Shown: piece by piece, positions 12,427-23,785 of the stretch
Numbering within the stretch: position 1 is the stretch's first letter
How the letters are laid out: each line of letters begins with the position of its first letter
Origin: Azadirachta indica
Taxonomy: Eukaryota > Streptophyta > Magnoliopsida > Sapindales > Meliaceae
Reading direction: 5' to 3'
DNA: 64,000 nt
Assembly: GCA_022749755.1 (NCBI GenBank)
Contig: CM040447.1
Span: 15,103,087 to 15,167,086, forward strand
Notes under the pieces: model-generated
Databases searched by the model: none
What the model saw: the letters and a program-made list of their open reading frames with translations, nothing else
Told to the model about the DNA's origin: nothing
Translations under genes and position numbers: made by a program

Positions 12427-15197
12427 TCTGAGATAGCCGTAAATGGGTGCATCTTCTACCCATTAGTTCTTTTGAAATTCTAATAGGTCTGCATGTTTAG
12501 TATTCGGGAGCGGCAGCATCTGCCTTTGAATTGATGTATGGGCAAAACAGGCTCTTCATGTTATGTAAAGATCACATGAGAAAATATATATAATGTAACC
12601 TCTTCTAAAAGAAATAAAAAGAACACGAGGAAGAAGATGGCTTATTATGCAACGAAACTACCATTTTGTATAAAACTAGACCAGTTAAGTTAGTATACCA
12701 AAGATTATATCTTGATGTAGCTTTGATGTGGTATTATTAAGAGAATATCTTATATTAGGCGGTTTTTACCTTAATCATTTATCGGAAGACAATTGCAAAA
12801 TTAATACACAAAAGTTACATCCTAGTTTTATGTTTTCCTTTTTCTTTTTCAATTGTAATATGAGCGGTGTCCATGAATTCAGATCCTAACGTATTTAGAA
12901 GTTCGTGTGATATTTTAACAGGGTAGATAGACTGTGAGGCTATGACCTATGTATTTAATTCCGTGCTGTATTCGTACAAAAAAGTCTGTTGACCAAAACG
13001 AGCGGCTGGTCAGATTGACCGAAGATATAATCTTGTTAATTATCCTGCTGTAATGCATGGCTGCGTGTTCGGAGCTTCTGTTCATCGATACAGTGAATAG
13101 CCGTTCCGTTAAATAACAATTATATAATGGCTCTACCAAAACCTTTAGGTTTACTCTATTCGGCAGTCTTGAGTATTGAACAATTATTATTTTTAAAAAA
13201 TAAAAAAAGAAAAATCCATTTGTTCATTTTTGCAATAGGTCAGGAGTCTTTCAAAATATGAATAAGGATATATTTTGAGCAAGAATGTATGTTTGAAATT
13301 AAGAATATTTGAAAATTCAAATATGCTCAACTAAAAGGGGATCCTAAATACTTAAGAGGATGGGAATTTGGGGTAAGAAAGTGTTGATTTGATTCTACTT
13401 CACTCAATCCTTTGAATCGAGTCAGAGAGTTTTCCTTTCTACGTTTTCTTCATATAAGTCTTGCCTGGCCCCTTAAACATTTATTACATATAATTAGAGG
13501 AAAAAGAGGTCGAAACTTATTTGTTTGCCGTTGCAAAATGACTAGATAAAAAGATAATACAGAACACTAACAACCACAACGGGGACCCATCACGAAGAAA
13601 GGAACTTGAGATAATGTAACTATGAAGGATATCTTTAAAATAACAATTTAGATGTGCAGGGTGCACCTAATGAGAATCTGCATGCTGGAAATGATAAGAG
13701 TTTCCATAAAAGTTTGTTAAAATTCAAAGTTCGTTAGCAATAATATTAATTAATGTATATAGAAAAAGCAACCAGCAATTGTATATGAGAATCAGATGCC
13801 CACTACCATTCTTCTAATTAACTTGAGATATAGCATGTAACAACTGCATCGTAGGTGAAGCGGGCATGTCATCTGATTCTAAAAGGACAATGGCTTGGCC
13901 GGCTTGATTTTCATGGCTTTGCCTAACTATAATTATAATTAAAAACTGAGTAACTATTTCAGATATTACAGCTAGCGTTTCTCATTGTTATTGTTAAAAA
14001 GACATTCCAGGGTTGACACCAAAATTTTCTTTTTCTCATTTTCATGAAACATAAATATATACATACCTGTGTATGCATATATATACACTATTGAAAATCG
14101 TGCTTTTTTATCGGGCTGGTTATTGATGGGGACTTCGTATATAAATCCAATCAGTGCCCATGTGAAATTAAAGAGAAGTTAGCTCCAATTTGATATAAAT
14201 AGCCAAGAGTCCTGCTATCATTGCTTTCATTTCCAGTTTCCTTGAATATTAGAAATTAAAAAAGTGGAACTTTAAAAAAAAAAAAAAAGAAAAAAGACAA
14301 TTTGCTTTGACAGCAATGATAAGTTAAAGCCAGCTAGGAGGTTACATGAAGTGATTTCTAGAGTTTTCCATTTCCAAAGATTTACTGCTCTTGAAATTTG
14401 CCACTAATCTCATCCAAATTAATTTGTTAGTGCAGATGTTTTTATACAAACTTATATTTATATATAATATATTCTTTAATTAGTGATTGTAAAACCAGAT
14501 TTCAATATTTTATACAAACTTGCTGTATTTTGTAGAATATAAATGCGAATGGAATTTATACACCCAACCTCATATTAAAGAAAAATGGAGTACATATACA
14601 AAAGTATTCTATATGAAAATAGTGTCAACTCGGAACTGCAATTAATTATATATTTCCATTTCTCACCCTTCTTGTTTACCCAAGAAATTATGGTGGATGA
14701 TATAGATAACAGCCACGACAACTCAACAGAAAGGCCAGTGTACACTGAGCCCACACACGTCGTCCCTTAATTTATATATCCAGGTGTCGGTATTTCAACA
14801 AACAGTGCTCGATCACATAAATCATATAAGCACAGCACTACAGCAGCAGCTTCCTTTCCTCCCTCTCTTTCCGTTGAAATATTCACAAACAAGATTTAAA
14901 TACCAGAGCAGTATGTAGGGTTCTGACTTCTGACACTTACCCGTGAAACCACTCGCAGAAAAGGATCTCTGACCCTGAAACTAACGTAGTAAAAGAGTAA
15001 TAAAAAATTCTATTTCTCGTCTTCCACCACTTATGTTCCGCTTCAATTCTCTCACCTCCTAAACCAACGGTCCTGATTCTCTCCTTTTCTATGCTATCTT
15101 CCTTTTTATCTTCAAACTACGGACATCACGCCAACGTTAATCAAATCCTCTTCAGTTAGCTTCCTAGCTTCTTCTCAGTGAAAATAAACTCGTGGTC
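12427..15197. other. Intergenic between the FHA gene and the first LRR gene
   Basis: Holds the FHA gene 3' UTR and the LRR gene promoter. A poly(A) run lies at about 14275-14289 and a TATA-like motif (TTTATATAT) at 14771-14779. From about 14840 the sequence becomes CT-rich, as plant 5' leaders often are. Short ORFs (for example 12915-13139 minus and 14585-14770 plus) show nothing recognisable. Confidence 0.55.
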
Positions 15198-16469
15198 ATG
15201 GGCACCCTCGGTTTCTCTCTGTCTTTTCTTGTTCTATTTGTCACAGTTCCATGGCTGTCACTCTTAGCAGAATCAAAGACCTACTGGGGAGACGTAGAGG
15301 TCATGAAAGAGCTGAAAAACTCGCTGGATCCCAACTCTGTGACTCCAGGTTCTTGCTTGAGCTCTTGGGACTTCTCTGTTGATCCATGCGACAATCTTTT
15401 CAGTGAAAAATTTACATGCGGTTTTAGGTGCGATCTTGTAGTCTCAGAGTTATGCCGAGTCACTGAACTGAGTCTCGATCAGGCAGGTTATTCCGGTTCA
15501 CTCTCTTCTGTTTCATGGACCCTTCCTTATCTGGAAACCCTTGACATCTCAGATAATTACTTCTCTGGGTCTATACCCGACTCGGTAGCTAACGCAACTC
15601 GGCTGATTCGACTCGGCCTGTCGGGGAACTCGTTTTCGGGTGAAATACCTACCTCGATTGGGTCACTCTCTAGCTTACAAGAGTTGTACCTTGATAACAA
15701 CAACCTTGAGGGCACAATTCCTGCGAGTTTCAATGGCTTGTTAAGCTTGAAAAGGCTCGAAATTCAATCAAACAAGCTCGCCGGTGAGTTTCCCAAGTTG
15801 GGTTCGCTCAAAAACCTCTACTTTTTAGATGCAAGCGACAATGCAATATCCGGACAATTACCAGCAACACTACCAACATCCCTGGTGCAAATCTCCATGA
15901 GAAACAACAGCTTAGAAGGCACAATGCCAGAAAGTTTTAAGTTTATGGGTTATCTGCAAGTACTGGATCTAAGCAACAACAAACTCAGCGGCCCAGTTCC
16001 TTCACTTCTCTTTAACCATCCCTCTCTTCAACAACTCACTCTCTCATTCAACCAATTCTCCTCCATACAATCACCCACAATTTTCAGCACCGTTAAGAGC
16101 CAGCTCATAGCCGTCGATATAAGCAACAATGAGCTTCAAGGTCAGCTACCTTTATTCATGGCTTTAATGCCGAGACTTTCTGCATTGTCTTTAGAGAACA
16201 ACAAATTCACCGGGATGATACCTACCCAGTACGCCTTAAAGGTAGTCATACCCGGATCCGGAGTTTCTCCATTACAGAGACTATTGCTTGGAGGAAACTA
16301 CTTGTTTGGACCCATACCGGGTCCGTTATTGGAGCTGCAACCAGGTTCTGCTGATGTCAGGTTGGCTGATAATTGCTTGTACCGATGCCCATTTTCTTTC
16401 TTCCTCTGTCAGGGGGCCGAACAAAAATCGTCAATGGAGTGTAAGCGATTTAGCCGTGTTATCCCTTAG
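15198..16469 (+). CDS. Secreted leucine-rich-repeat protein without kinase domain
   Basis: Intronless, 423 aa. I start at the ATG at 15198, since the open frame further upstream (GTG at 15192) has no ATG. Residues 1 to about 26 are a hydrophobic signal peptide (MGTLGFSLSFLVLFVTVPW). An LRR N-cap follows with paired cysteines (SCLSSWDFSVDPCDN), then about 11-12 plant extracellular LRRs (LxxLxLxxNxxSGxIPxx). A C-terminal cysteine cap (CLYRCPFSFFLCQG) ends the protein. There is no transmembrane segment and no kinase, so it is probably an apoplastic or wall LRR protein. The N-cap and the SLDQAGYSGSLSSVSW block are typical of a conserved, uncharacterised LRR subfamily in dicots. Ligand and role cannot be told from sequence. 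Confidence 0.9.
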   Translation: MGTLGFSLSFLVLFVTVPWLSLLAESKTYWGDVEVMKELKNSLDPNSVTPGSCLSSWDFSVDPCDNLFSEKFTCGFRCDLVVSELCRVTELSLDQAGYSGSLSSVSWTLPYLETLDISDNYFSGSIPDSVANATRLIRLGLSGNSFSGEIPTSIGSLSSLQELYLDNNNLEGTIPASFNGLLSLKRLEIQSNKLAGEFPKLGSLKNLYFLDASDNAISGQLPATLPTSLVQISMRNNSLEGTMPESFKFMGYLQVLDLSNNKLSGPVPSLLFNHPSLQQLTLSFNQFSSIQSPTIFSTVKSQLIAVDISNNELQGQLPLFMALMPRLSALSLENNKFTGMIPTQYALKVVIPGSGVSPLQRLLLGGNYLFGPIPGPLLELQPGSADVRLADNCLYRCPFSFFLCQGAEQKSSMECKRFSRVIP

Positions 16470-18724
16470 AATAATTATGATCGGAGTTTGTAATTAATCT
16501 CAGATTATCTCTCTGATATGGTTTGTCTATTTATGTTATGTTACGTTATGTTGTAGTCGGTTGTATTGTTAGTAGGAAATCTTTGTGTTAATTAAAGACA
16601 CCAGCGGTAATGATGAAGAGGAGTTTATGGCAAAGCAAAGGCCGATAAAGAATACTAGATTTTTGGTCTGCCTCTCTGATAAATGACGTGACTGAATGGG
16701 AAGTGGAGTAAACGCGCATAAGGTGGGCTAAATTTGGGTCCGTCCAATTTCCATTTTAGGTTCTAGACGACTAAGGCGATATTGACACGTAATCATACCA
16801 CACGGTTTTGGCCCATCTTCAGCGGACTTAATTATCTCAACTCATGTTAACAGCATCTTGATTTTTTTCTCTCTCTCTCTCTCCGTCTTTTTTATTTTCT
16901 TTTTTAACACGTGTGTGTTGTGTGCCTAAAACCGGTTCTGTAGTTGTACTTCAGTTGTGGCTTTTGTAGCTTAACTGGACGCGGAGGAAGCGATTTTCAC
17001 ATTAGCTTTTATAAGTCGTCCTTTCTGCCGAAAAATTATGCACACTGAGGATAACAGTATTATAAATTGTTGTCCTCTCCTCTCCATGAAAATATTTGAC
17101 TCTACACAACACGTACAGTTGTGCAGGGCAAAGCTATCTTTAGAACTTCAACCAGATGCATTGCGTTTGCATGCTTTCTGTTTCCCAACTGAGCTGCTCT
17201 CCAATTCACGTATACATGGGTTTGCCTTGATAATGAATGTTAAAGAATTTTTCTATAAATGGTTGAACTGAGTTTGAAATGAGGGTCCATTTCTGATTAG
17301 AGTTCTTCGATTTGTCCCTTCATTGCTTACATTAATTCACATTGCTAAATATATTGGCATTCTAGTATACATAATATATATTCATGAACATATGGTAGAC
17401 ATTTCACAGCCACCAAATTAAACAATAAAGTTATAACAAGTACAGGTCATCTTGAAATTGTTTTCCAGTACTGTATTGCAAAAATGAGGTCCTACTAGCC
17501 ATAGGCATGACATAACGTATGGAGCTCAACAAAGAGCTTGTGATGAGAAAATTAAATTAATTGGGCCCTTGAGAGCGAGAGGTTGATTCTAACGGAAACC
17601 CCCGGGGATGAAGGAGGAGTTCATTACCAAATTAAAACAACCAAAGATCCAAGATTAGCCCTCTAAGTTTCATTTTAAAACAAATTAAAGTCCATGTTAC
17701 ACCAATAACATAACACTTGACTACGATTTCCTCGCTAACAAATTAATTTTTATTTGAATTAATATTAATGTTTAGCAGTTATTAATAAAATAGAATTTAA
17801 TGAAAGAAATAAATCTTGGCCGTAGATCGTAATTGATTAACAAAATAATTAACCGAATTTCATATTGATGAGTGAAAATATGTAACTAGCTAGCATCGAT
17901 CTGAGCAATGTTTGTACATGGTACAGTTTTCAATTAAGTGGATTTCGCTATGAAATCATTATCTGATGACTGATAATCTCATTTTTGTATTATAATTTTC
18001 TTAATGCATCCTTACCTACCCCCACAGTAGAAGTATTCTATCGTATTATGGACTGGCAACACACAAAATCATTACAGTTTTCAGCAAATCTCTTCTAAGT
18101 CACGTTGCTTATCAGGTTCTCGGACTATTTTATGTTCACAAATGCGCTACATCTTAAAATGGTCCACCACTAGTGGGCTGGGCCTTATCCTGCCAAAAGT
18201 TCATACGAACGGAAAAGACAAAGATAAGGTGTCTACCTGTCGCTCCAGCCTCCGAGACCATACTGACAACCATTCAAATTACACTAAATCACATCAAAGT
18301 TGTTAAAAGAGCAAATCTGAAAAAAAAAAATCCTCTTCTTCTTTACCTATAACTAACTGAACTTGTGCTTGGGTTGGGTGTAATTGTAAATTTATAATCC
18401 ATTTTTCAAATAATTACATAACGGTTAATAAAATATTTATTAGCCGCACCAAATCAAAAGCAAATGGTCTCCTCATCCATCTTCCCACTCAAAATTCTAC
18501 AGCCTTCACTTCGAAACTTGCTTGAAAATTAGTGACAGTTGTATAAAATTGGAGAGCAGTTGTGGCTGTGAGATTTCAAGAGTCCAGACAGCTAATATAA
18601 TTTGGCTAGTTAATTGACTTGTGAGTGCACGCTCCTACACTCAAAAACACATGCTCTTCTCTGCACTACCCCCATAACTTATTCTGCAACCCAATTTGTA
18701 TGGTCTCAACTCTCAAACTTATCA
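16470..18724. other. Intergenic between the two LRR genes
   Basis: Holds the 3' UTR of the first LRR gene and the promoter of the second. A (CT)n tract lies at about 16870-16884. The ORF at 17038-17271 (77 codons) has no recognisable domain and ordinary AT-rich flanks. I call no gene here. Confidence 0.5.
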
Positions 18725-20653
18725 ATGGAGCTATCAGTTTTCCGTAAAACCTTCTCATTCATCTTACTGTTCTTCTCACCCTTCTTCTCGTCCCTTTCGT
18801 GCAGAGCGTGCAATGCTGTAGACAAAGAAGCTTTGCTCGAATTCAAGCACAAAATCATCGCTGACCCTTCAAAACTTCTGCAGTCATGGACTAGTTCCTC
18901 TGATTGCTGCACTTCCTGGGAAGGAGTGGCCTGTGATTCTTCAAAAAGAGTTGTCAATATCTCACGTTCCGGCCTTATTTCAGACAGTGATTTCATCGTT
19001 GACACGTACATGACAGGAACATTATCTCCTTATCTAGGAAATTTATCTAATCTTCAAGTACTAGACTTGAGTGATCTCAAGGATTTGAAGGGTCCTATAC
19101 CACCAGAATTTGGCAAGTAAACACGCCTTTCGCATCTCTTTGTTAATTCAAATAAACTCACAGGTTCAATACCGATTACCTTTAGATCTCTTGTTCGGCT
19201 GGAGAAGCTCTATCTTGATGATAATTTTGTATCGGGTAGTGTTCCTTGTTCTCTTATTGGATCATTGACATCACTGTCTGAGCTGGGACTATCAGGCAAT
19301 CAATTGTCTGCCTCGATTCCAGCTGCAATTAGCAATCTGTTAATGTTAACTAAGCTTGATCTTCATGGGAACAATTTCTCAGGCGGAATCCCTACAGGTA
19401 TCGGCAAGCTCAGGAATTTGAAATATCTCGATTTATCTGAGAATCAGATAACTGGGAGCATTCCACATTCCATTGGTAAACTTTCTGAATTAGTGCTACT
19501 ATACCTCAATCAAAACCAGATTTCAGGAAGCATTCCTGCTTCGATTTCCGGACTTAGTTCAATGCAATTCTGCCGGCTATCAGAAAACAAGCTAACAGGA
19601 AGTATACCGGCATCAATCGGCATGTTATCAAAGATCCAGAGGATAATTCTTGAGAACAACAAGCTTACTGGAAAACTGCCTGAAACTATTGGCCATCTTG
19701 CCACTCTTACTGACATGTTCTTCTCAAACAACCGATTTACAGGCAAGATTCCTTCGAGTTTTGGCAATTTACAAAACCTTCAAGCACTGGATTTATCAAG
19801 AAATCAACTCTTTGGTCAAATTCCTCCTCAGCTGGCCAAATTGCAAGGTTTACAGTCATTAGATCTCTCATTCAATCCTCTGGGACTAGTTCGCATACCA
19901 AATTGGTTTGCAAAACTGAACTTATTTCGGCTAATGTTGGCAAAAACTGGGATCGAAGGACGACTTCCACGTTGGTTATCCTCATCATCGATATCCATAC
20001 TTGATTTATCAAGCAACGCATTGACAGGTAAATTGCCTAAATGGATTGGAAACATGACCAACCTTTCATTTCTAAATTTGTCAAGCAACGGCTTTCACTC
20101 ATCAATTCCCGCTGCATTCAGGAACCTTTCACTTTTAATGGACCTTGATTTCCATTCTAACAAATTCACTGGCCCCCTGAAAACAATTTTTTCAAAAGAA
20201 ACTCAAGACCCACTTGGTCATTATAATTCCATTGATCTTTCTAATAATATGTTCAAGGGCCCAATTGGTGAGAACATTGGAGAGACACCTACAATGGCTG
20301 ACATCGAATCACTGGTTTTATCACACAATCCGTTGGGAGGAACAATACCAAAGTCATTAGGAAAACTAACTGAACTGCAAAAATTGGAGCTAGTGGGCAC
20401 TGATCTCTCGGGAAAGATACCAGTGGAGCTTGGTAATGCTAAAGAGTTGACAACAATTTGGCTTTCAAAGAACAAGCTAAGTGGAGCTATCCCAGAGAAG
20501 GTGCTGAACCTGAAAGAGCTTAAAAAATTCGATGTGTCTGGAAACAAACTAAGTGGAAGGATTCCACCCCATAAAGCCGACATTCCTGTATCTGCGTTCA
20601 AGGATAATCCTGGCTTGTGTGGACCTCCACTTCCTCCTTGTAAACGGTCCTAG
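18725..20653 (+). pseudogene. LRR receptor-like/DRT100-like protein gene with a premature stop
   Basis: Intronless LRR-protein gene that would encode 642 aa from the ATG at 18725, but an in-frame TAA at 19118-19120 (codon 132) interrupts it. The reading frame continues in the same phase straight after the stop, with perfect LRR spacing (TRLSHLFVNSNKLTGSIP), to the stop at 20651. Comparing the flanking repeats, the lost residue is a leucine in PPEFGK-L-TRL, so TTA to TAA is the simplest change. Visible parts are a signal peptide (1 to about 30), an LRR N-cap with CCTSWEGVACD, about 21 LRRs and a C-cap NPGLCGPPLPPC. No transmembrane or kinase segment is present. If translated as is, the product is a 131-aa secreted N-cap fragment. 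Alternatives are a null allele, a sequencing error, or readthrough. Confidence 0.85.
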
Positions 20654-22829
20654 TTTGTTTTTGGTTTTGATAGAGTAATATTTTGCTTCCCTGTGTTTAA
20701 TGTTTTTGCCGTCTTACAAATAAGGTCAACTGTTCCAATTTCAGTAATTTTCATAAGGGATTCACAAATGACAGTGGACTATGTACCGTGCAATTGCAAA
20801 TGGCCTTTTATACGGGCTTCACTACAGCATGCTCAATACTAGAACGTGGAGCCTTAGCATTTCATTGATCACTTGTAACATCATGTCTGCTTAGGCTGTC
20901 ATTAATTACATAAAAATTTTCTACGAATCCCCATAACATCTCCGATTATTTTTCTTCCATCCCCACTGAATGGCGGAAGAATAAATTTACCCAAAAGGGA
21001 TACTTCTTTTGCCCCTTTTTTTTTCTTTGTTTTTCTTTTTCCACGTTGGCCCGTAATATTTCTCCACATGTGGCAGCAGCCAGAATTAGCCCACTACTTC
21101 TTATTTGTAAGATAAATAAACCAGAAGCTACGCCATTATCCTCACACAGTTGCTGTCAATAGGCATGTGCTTAACGTATTTTATATTTACAGGGATTTCG
21201 GTGGGATTTGTATTTTTTGCTTGTTTTCTGAAAAAGGATGCATTTTAACGGCCACTCCACATGCACTAAGAAATATCTCAACTAATAGACGGAATTGTCC
21301 CGGAAGCTTATGTTATATTAACAACAATTACATCCATCCATACGACTTCGTACAACCTCCTTATTCCTAAAATAGGGCGAATATTTTAGACCTGACCCCC
21401 TCAGGTTCTACTTATTAGTGTTGCCGACTGAGAAGAATATTCTTAGTAACTCTTCCTTTCTTTATTGCTTTTTTAATTTCATTTGTGGCGAGTATAATAT
21501 TATTATTTATCATAATAAATAAATTTTCCAGGTTGATTCGGCAACTCATTGCGAACGTGCCTCTAGTTTTTTAACTGCTAACATTAGGCTTGAAGAGTAG
21601 GGAGCGCCTGAATTGGTTTTGCCTTCCTATAAGTTTTTTTAGAAAAATAAAATCGAAAAAGCTAAACAATAGAAATAGCCAGTATCAAGGAAGCTGACTC
21701 GACTAGTTTAGTCTTCTTTTAAAATTTTATTTGTTAATAAATTTTTTTTACTGTTTTGTCATTTTTTTAATTGAAATTATTTATAAAATTTAATAAATCA
21801 CAATTTCACAATTTACTATAATTTTTAAAAGTTCGGTTCAATCCTTTGGTTTACGAACCGTTACTTTTCTTAAAAGAATTTTCAAATAGAAATCATATTG
21901 AATTGAAAATTTTGTTTCTTTAACCAAAACACCAAATCAACATCCGTTTCACATAGTTTCTCGTTTGACTTTAAGCTTTTATTTAAACAAAATTATTTTA
22001 ACTTATATTTTCTATTTTATTAAAAATATTTGACAAAAACAAAAATCAACTAATTTTAAATTTAATAAAATTTACTATATAGTTTTCAATTAAACTTTAA
22101 ATAAAAATAAAATTTAAACAATTAAGTTTATTTAACAATCTAATAACCAACCAATTTTAACAAAATAAATCTTGTTGACTCCGTTAAACTAAATGCATCG
22201 GCTTAGAGTAAATAATTTTAATAAAACAGAACTAATCAAACTGGATAATTTATATAAAACCAAAGTAACCGATTTCAGTGAAAATAGAATTTGACAGTTT
22301 ATATGAAAAGAAGCCAAATGGTTTATAAAAAGAGTTCTCGTATCATATAATTTTAAATTTAAAAAAAAAAGATATGTTTTACGTGTTAATTTAATTCTTA
22401 AAACTAAGATTTTTAACAAAATCAAATATTTTTCAGCTAGAAAAATTGTTTCACTTGTACTGAAGAGGATGGTTGTCATCGTTTCTCATGGCGAACAAAA
22501 AATAAATAAAAATTTTTATTTTATAGATTTTTGTAATTTCCGATTTTGTTTGCAATCGGTATTAAGGAGGATGTTGGTCATAATTTTTATATTTCATGTA
22601 GGTCTTCAAACATGAAGGAATGGATCAGTATTAGAATACTACCGAGTACAAAGTGTGTAATTAATTAGATCGAATTGACAGAATATTGTCTACTAAAATA
22701 ACAAATTTGAACAGTGATGTGATGGATACAACAGAATTATCTTATACTTTATTGGGCATAGGTTATGGTTTTTTTCATTTTGTTAATTTTGGTAAATTTA
22801 CCAGTATATACCACCACCATCTTTCCCTT
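20654..22829. other. Intergenic, no gene seen
   Basis: The first few hundred bases are the 3' flank of the LRR gene. From about 21640 to 22480 the sequence is strongly AT-rich with short repeats such as GGTTCGGTTCAATCC-like and GGTTTACGAACCG near 21830-21860, possibly old transposon debris. No coding feature is supported. Confidence 0.5.
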
Positions 22830-22888
22830 CCACCAGGGGTCCAGTACCCTGCGTGGGACAGACCCGGATTCGATTCCCTGTTGGTGCT
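22830..22888 (+). pseudogene. Truncated tRNA-Gly relic
   Basis: The stretch resembles plant tRNA-Gly(GCC) in order: 5' acceptor-like CACCAG, D-arm start GGGTCCAGT, anticodon-arm start ACCCTGC, then ACAGACCCGG, a B-box-like ATTCGATTCC and a 3' acceptor TTGGTGC. About 11 nt of the D-arm/anticodon-stem region are missing (59 nt against about 71) and the anticodon loop is altered (CTGCGTG instead of CTGCCAC). A T run follows. It cannot fold as a normal tRNA. A tRNA-derived SINE head is the alternative. Identification is from memory of the family sequence. Confidence 0.55.
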
Positions 22889-22960
22889 TCCTTTTTATTC
22901 TCATTTTGAGAATTTTCGTAAATAGAGAAATATTGTCAAACAAATCTAAAATATGCGCTG

Positions 22961-23032
22961 GGGGTGTTGCGAGAATCGAACTCACGACCTCTCGCACCCG
23001 AAGCGAGAATCATACCACTAGACCAAACACCC
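22961..23032 (-). tRNA. tRNA-Pro(CGG)
   Basis: Read on the minus strand from 23032 to 22961 (72 nt, no intron). The 7-bp acceptor stem GGGTGTT pairs with AACACCC, followed by discriminator C. The D-arm contains the A box (TGGTCTAGTGGT). The anticodon stem CTCGC/GCGAG encloses the loop TTCGGGT, giving anticodon CGG. The T-arm has TTCGATT with stem GTGAG/CTCGC, which includes one G-U pair. A TTTT terminator follows about 10 nt downstream on the minus strand. Everything needed for function is present. The T-stem differs slightly from the usual plant tRNA-Pro (CCGAG/CTCGG), but the pairing is kept. Confidence 0.93.
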
Positions 23033-23785
23033 TTCATGTCTAACACTTAGAAACTAATGTTTTTTATATACGTAAATCGAACATTACTGTCGACCAGCTT
23101 TATCGGAACTTGTTACAGTAAATTTAATATTCTACTCCACAAAACACCAAACTTCAATTCAAGTTAAAGCGAGATTTACTTAACCGATTAAGTTTGATAT
23201 TTTAATAATACCCAAATGGGGGTTTGATATTAGATTCATTGGGTATGCCTTAAAACATTGCAAAGTCATAAATAAATATCAAGTAACAATATTTGATAAG
23301 TGAGATACAGATTGATATATAGATCATTCAAAATATTGGGCATCATCTGTTTTTCTTAATTCTTTTTTCGGTTGTTATTATTCTGTGCGTAATTACAATG
23401 CAACTTCAATTAAATTTTATTAGAAAAAAATTAGAACTTCTAATAGAAACTTCTCTTCCTTTCTTTCTTCATTTATTTTTTGCCAAACGTTTATAAAATA
23501 TATATTGTGCTCGAGGGATTTTGTTTCTCCTGTCTTCCTGCAAATTGCACAAAATGTTATTTGAGTCCCCTCCCCTTTACGGGGTTCTGTTATTGTCCAT
23601 GTTAAAGTTAAGAACATGTAATGCACTAAACCCATAATAAAGCAAGGATAACACCACTTCGTCACTTCTTAGACATTTGATAAAGTACTTAAGACGGTTC
23701 ATTCAGTGTTCCATAAACCAAATTGAAGAGCTTGACTATTGAAAGTCTAAATACGTACAGAGCAGGACGGATGGCGCTGCAACCT
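23033..23785. other. Intergenic between tRNA-Pro and the 3' end of MAX1
   Basis: AT-rich spacer. The part next to 23785 should be the MAX1 3' UTR (minus strand). Short ORFs are unremarkable and no gene is supported. Confidence 0.5.

Noticed and set aside
17038..17271. 77-codon plus ORF between the LRR genes
   Set aside because: No homology I recognise, no plausible splice partners and no codon pattern distinct from chance.
19116..19186. Intron removing the stop in the second LRR gene
   Set aside because: Possible acceptors give introns at or below the usual plant minimum and would delete part of a perfectly spaced LRR.
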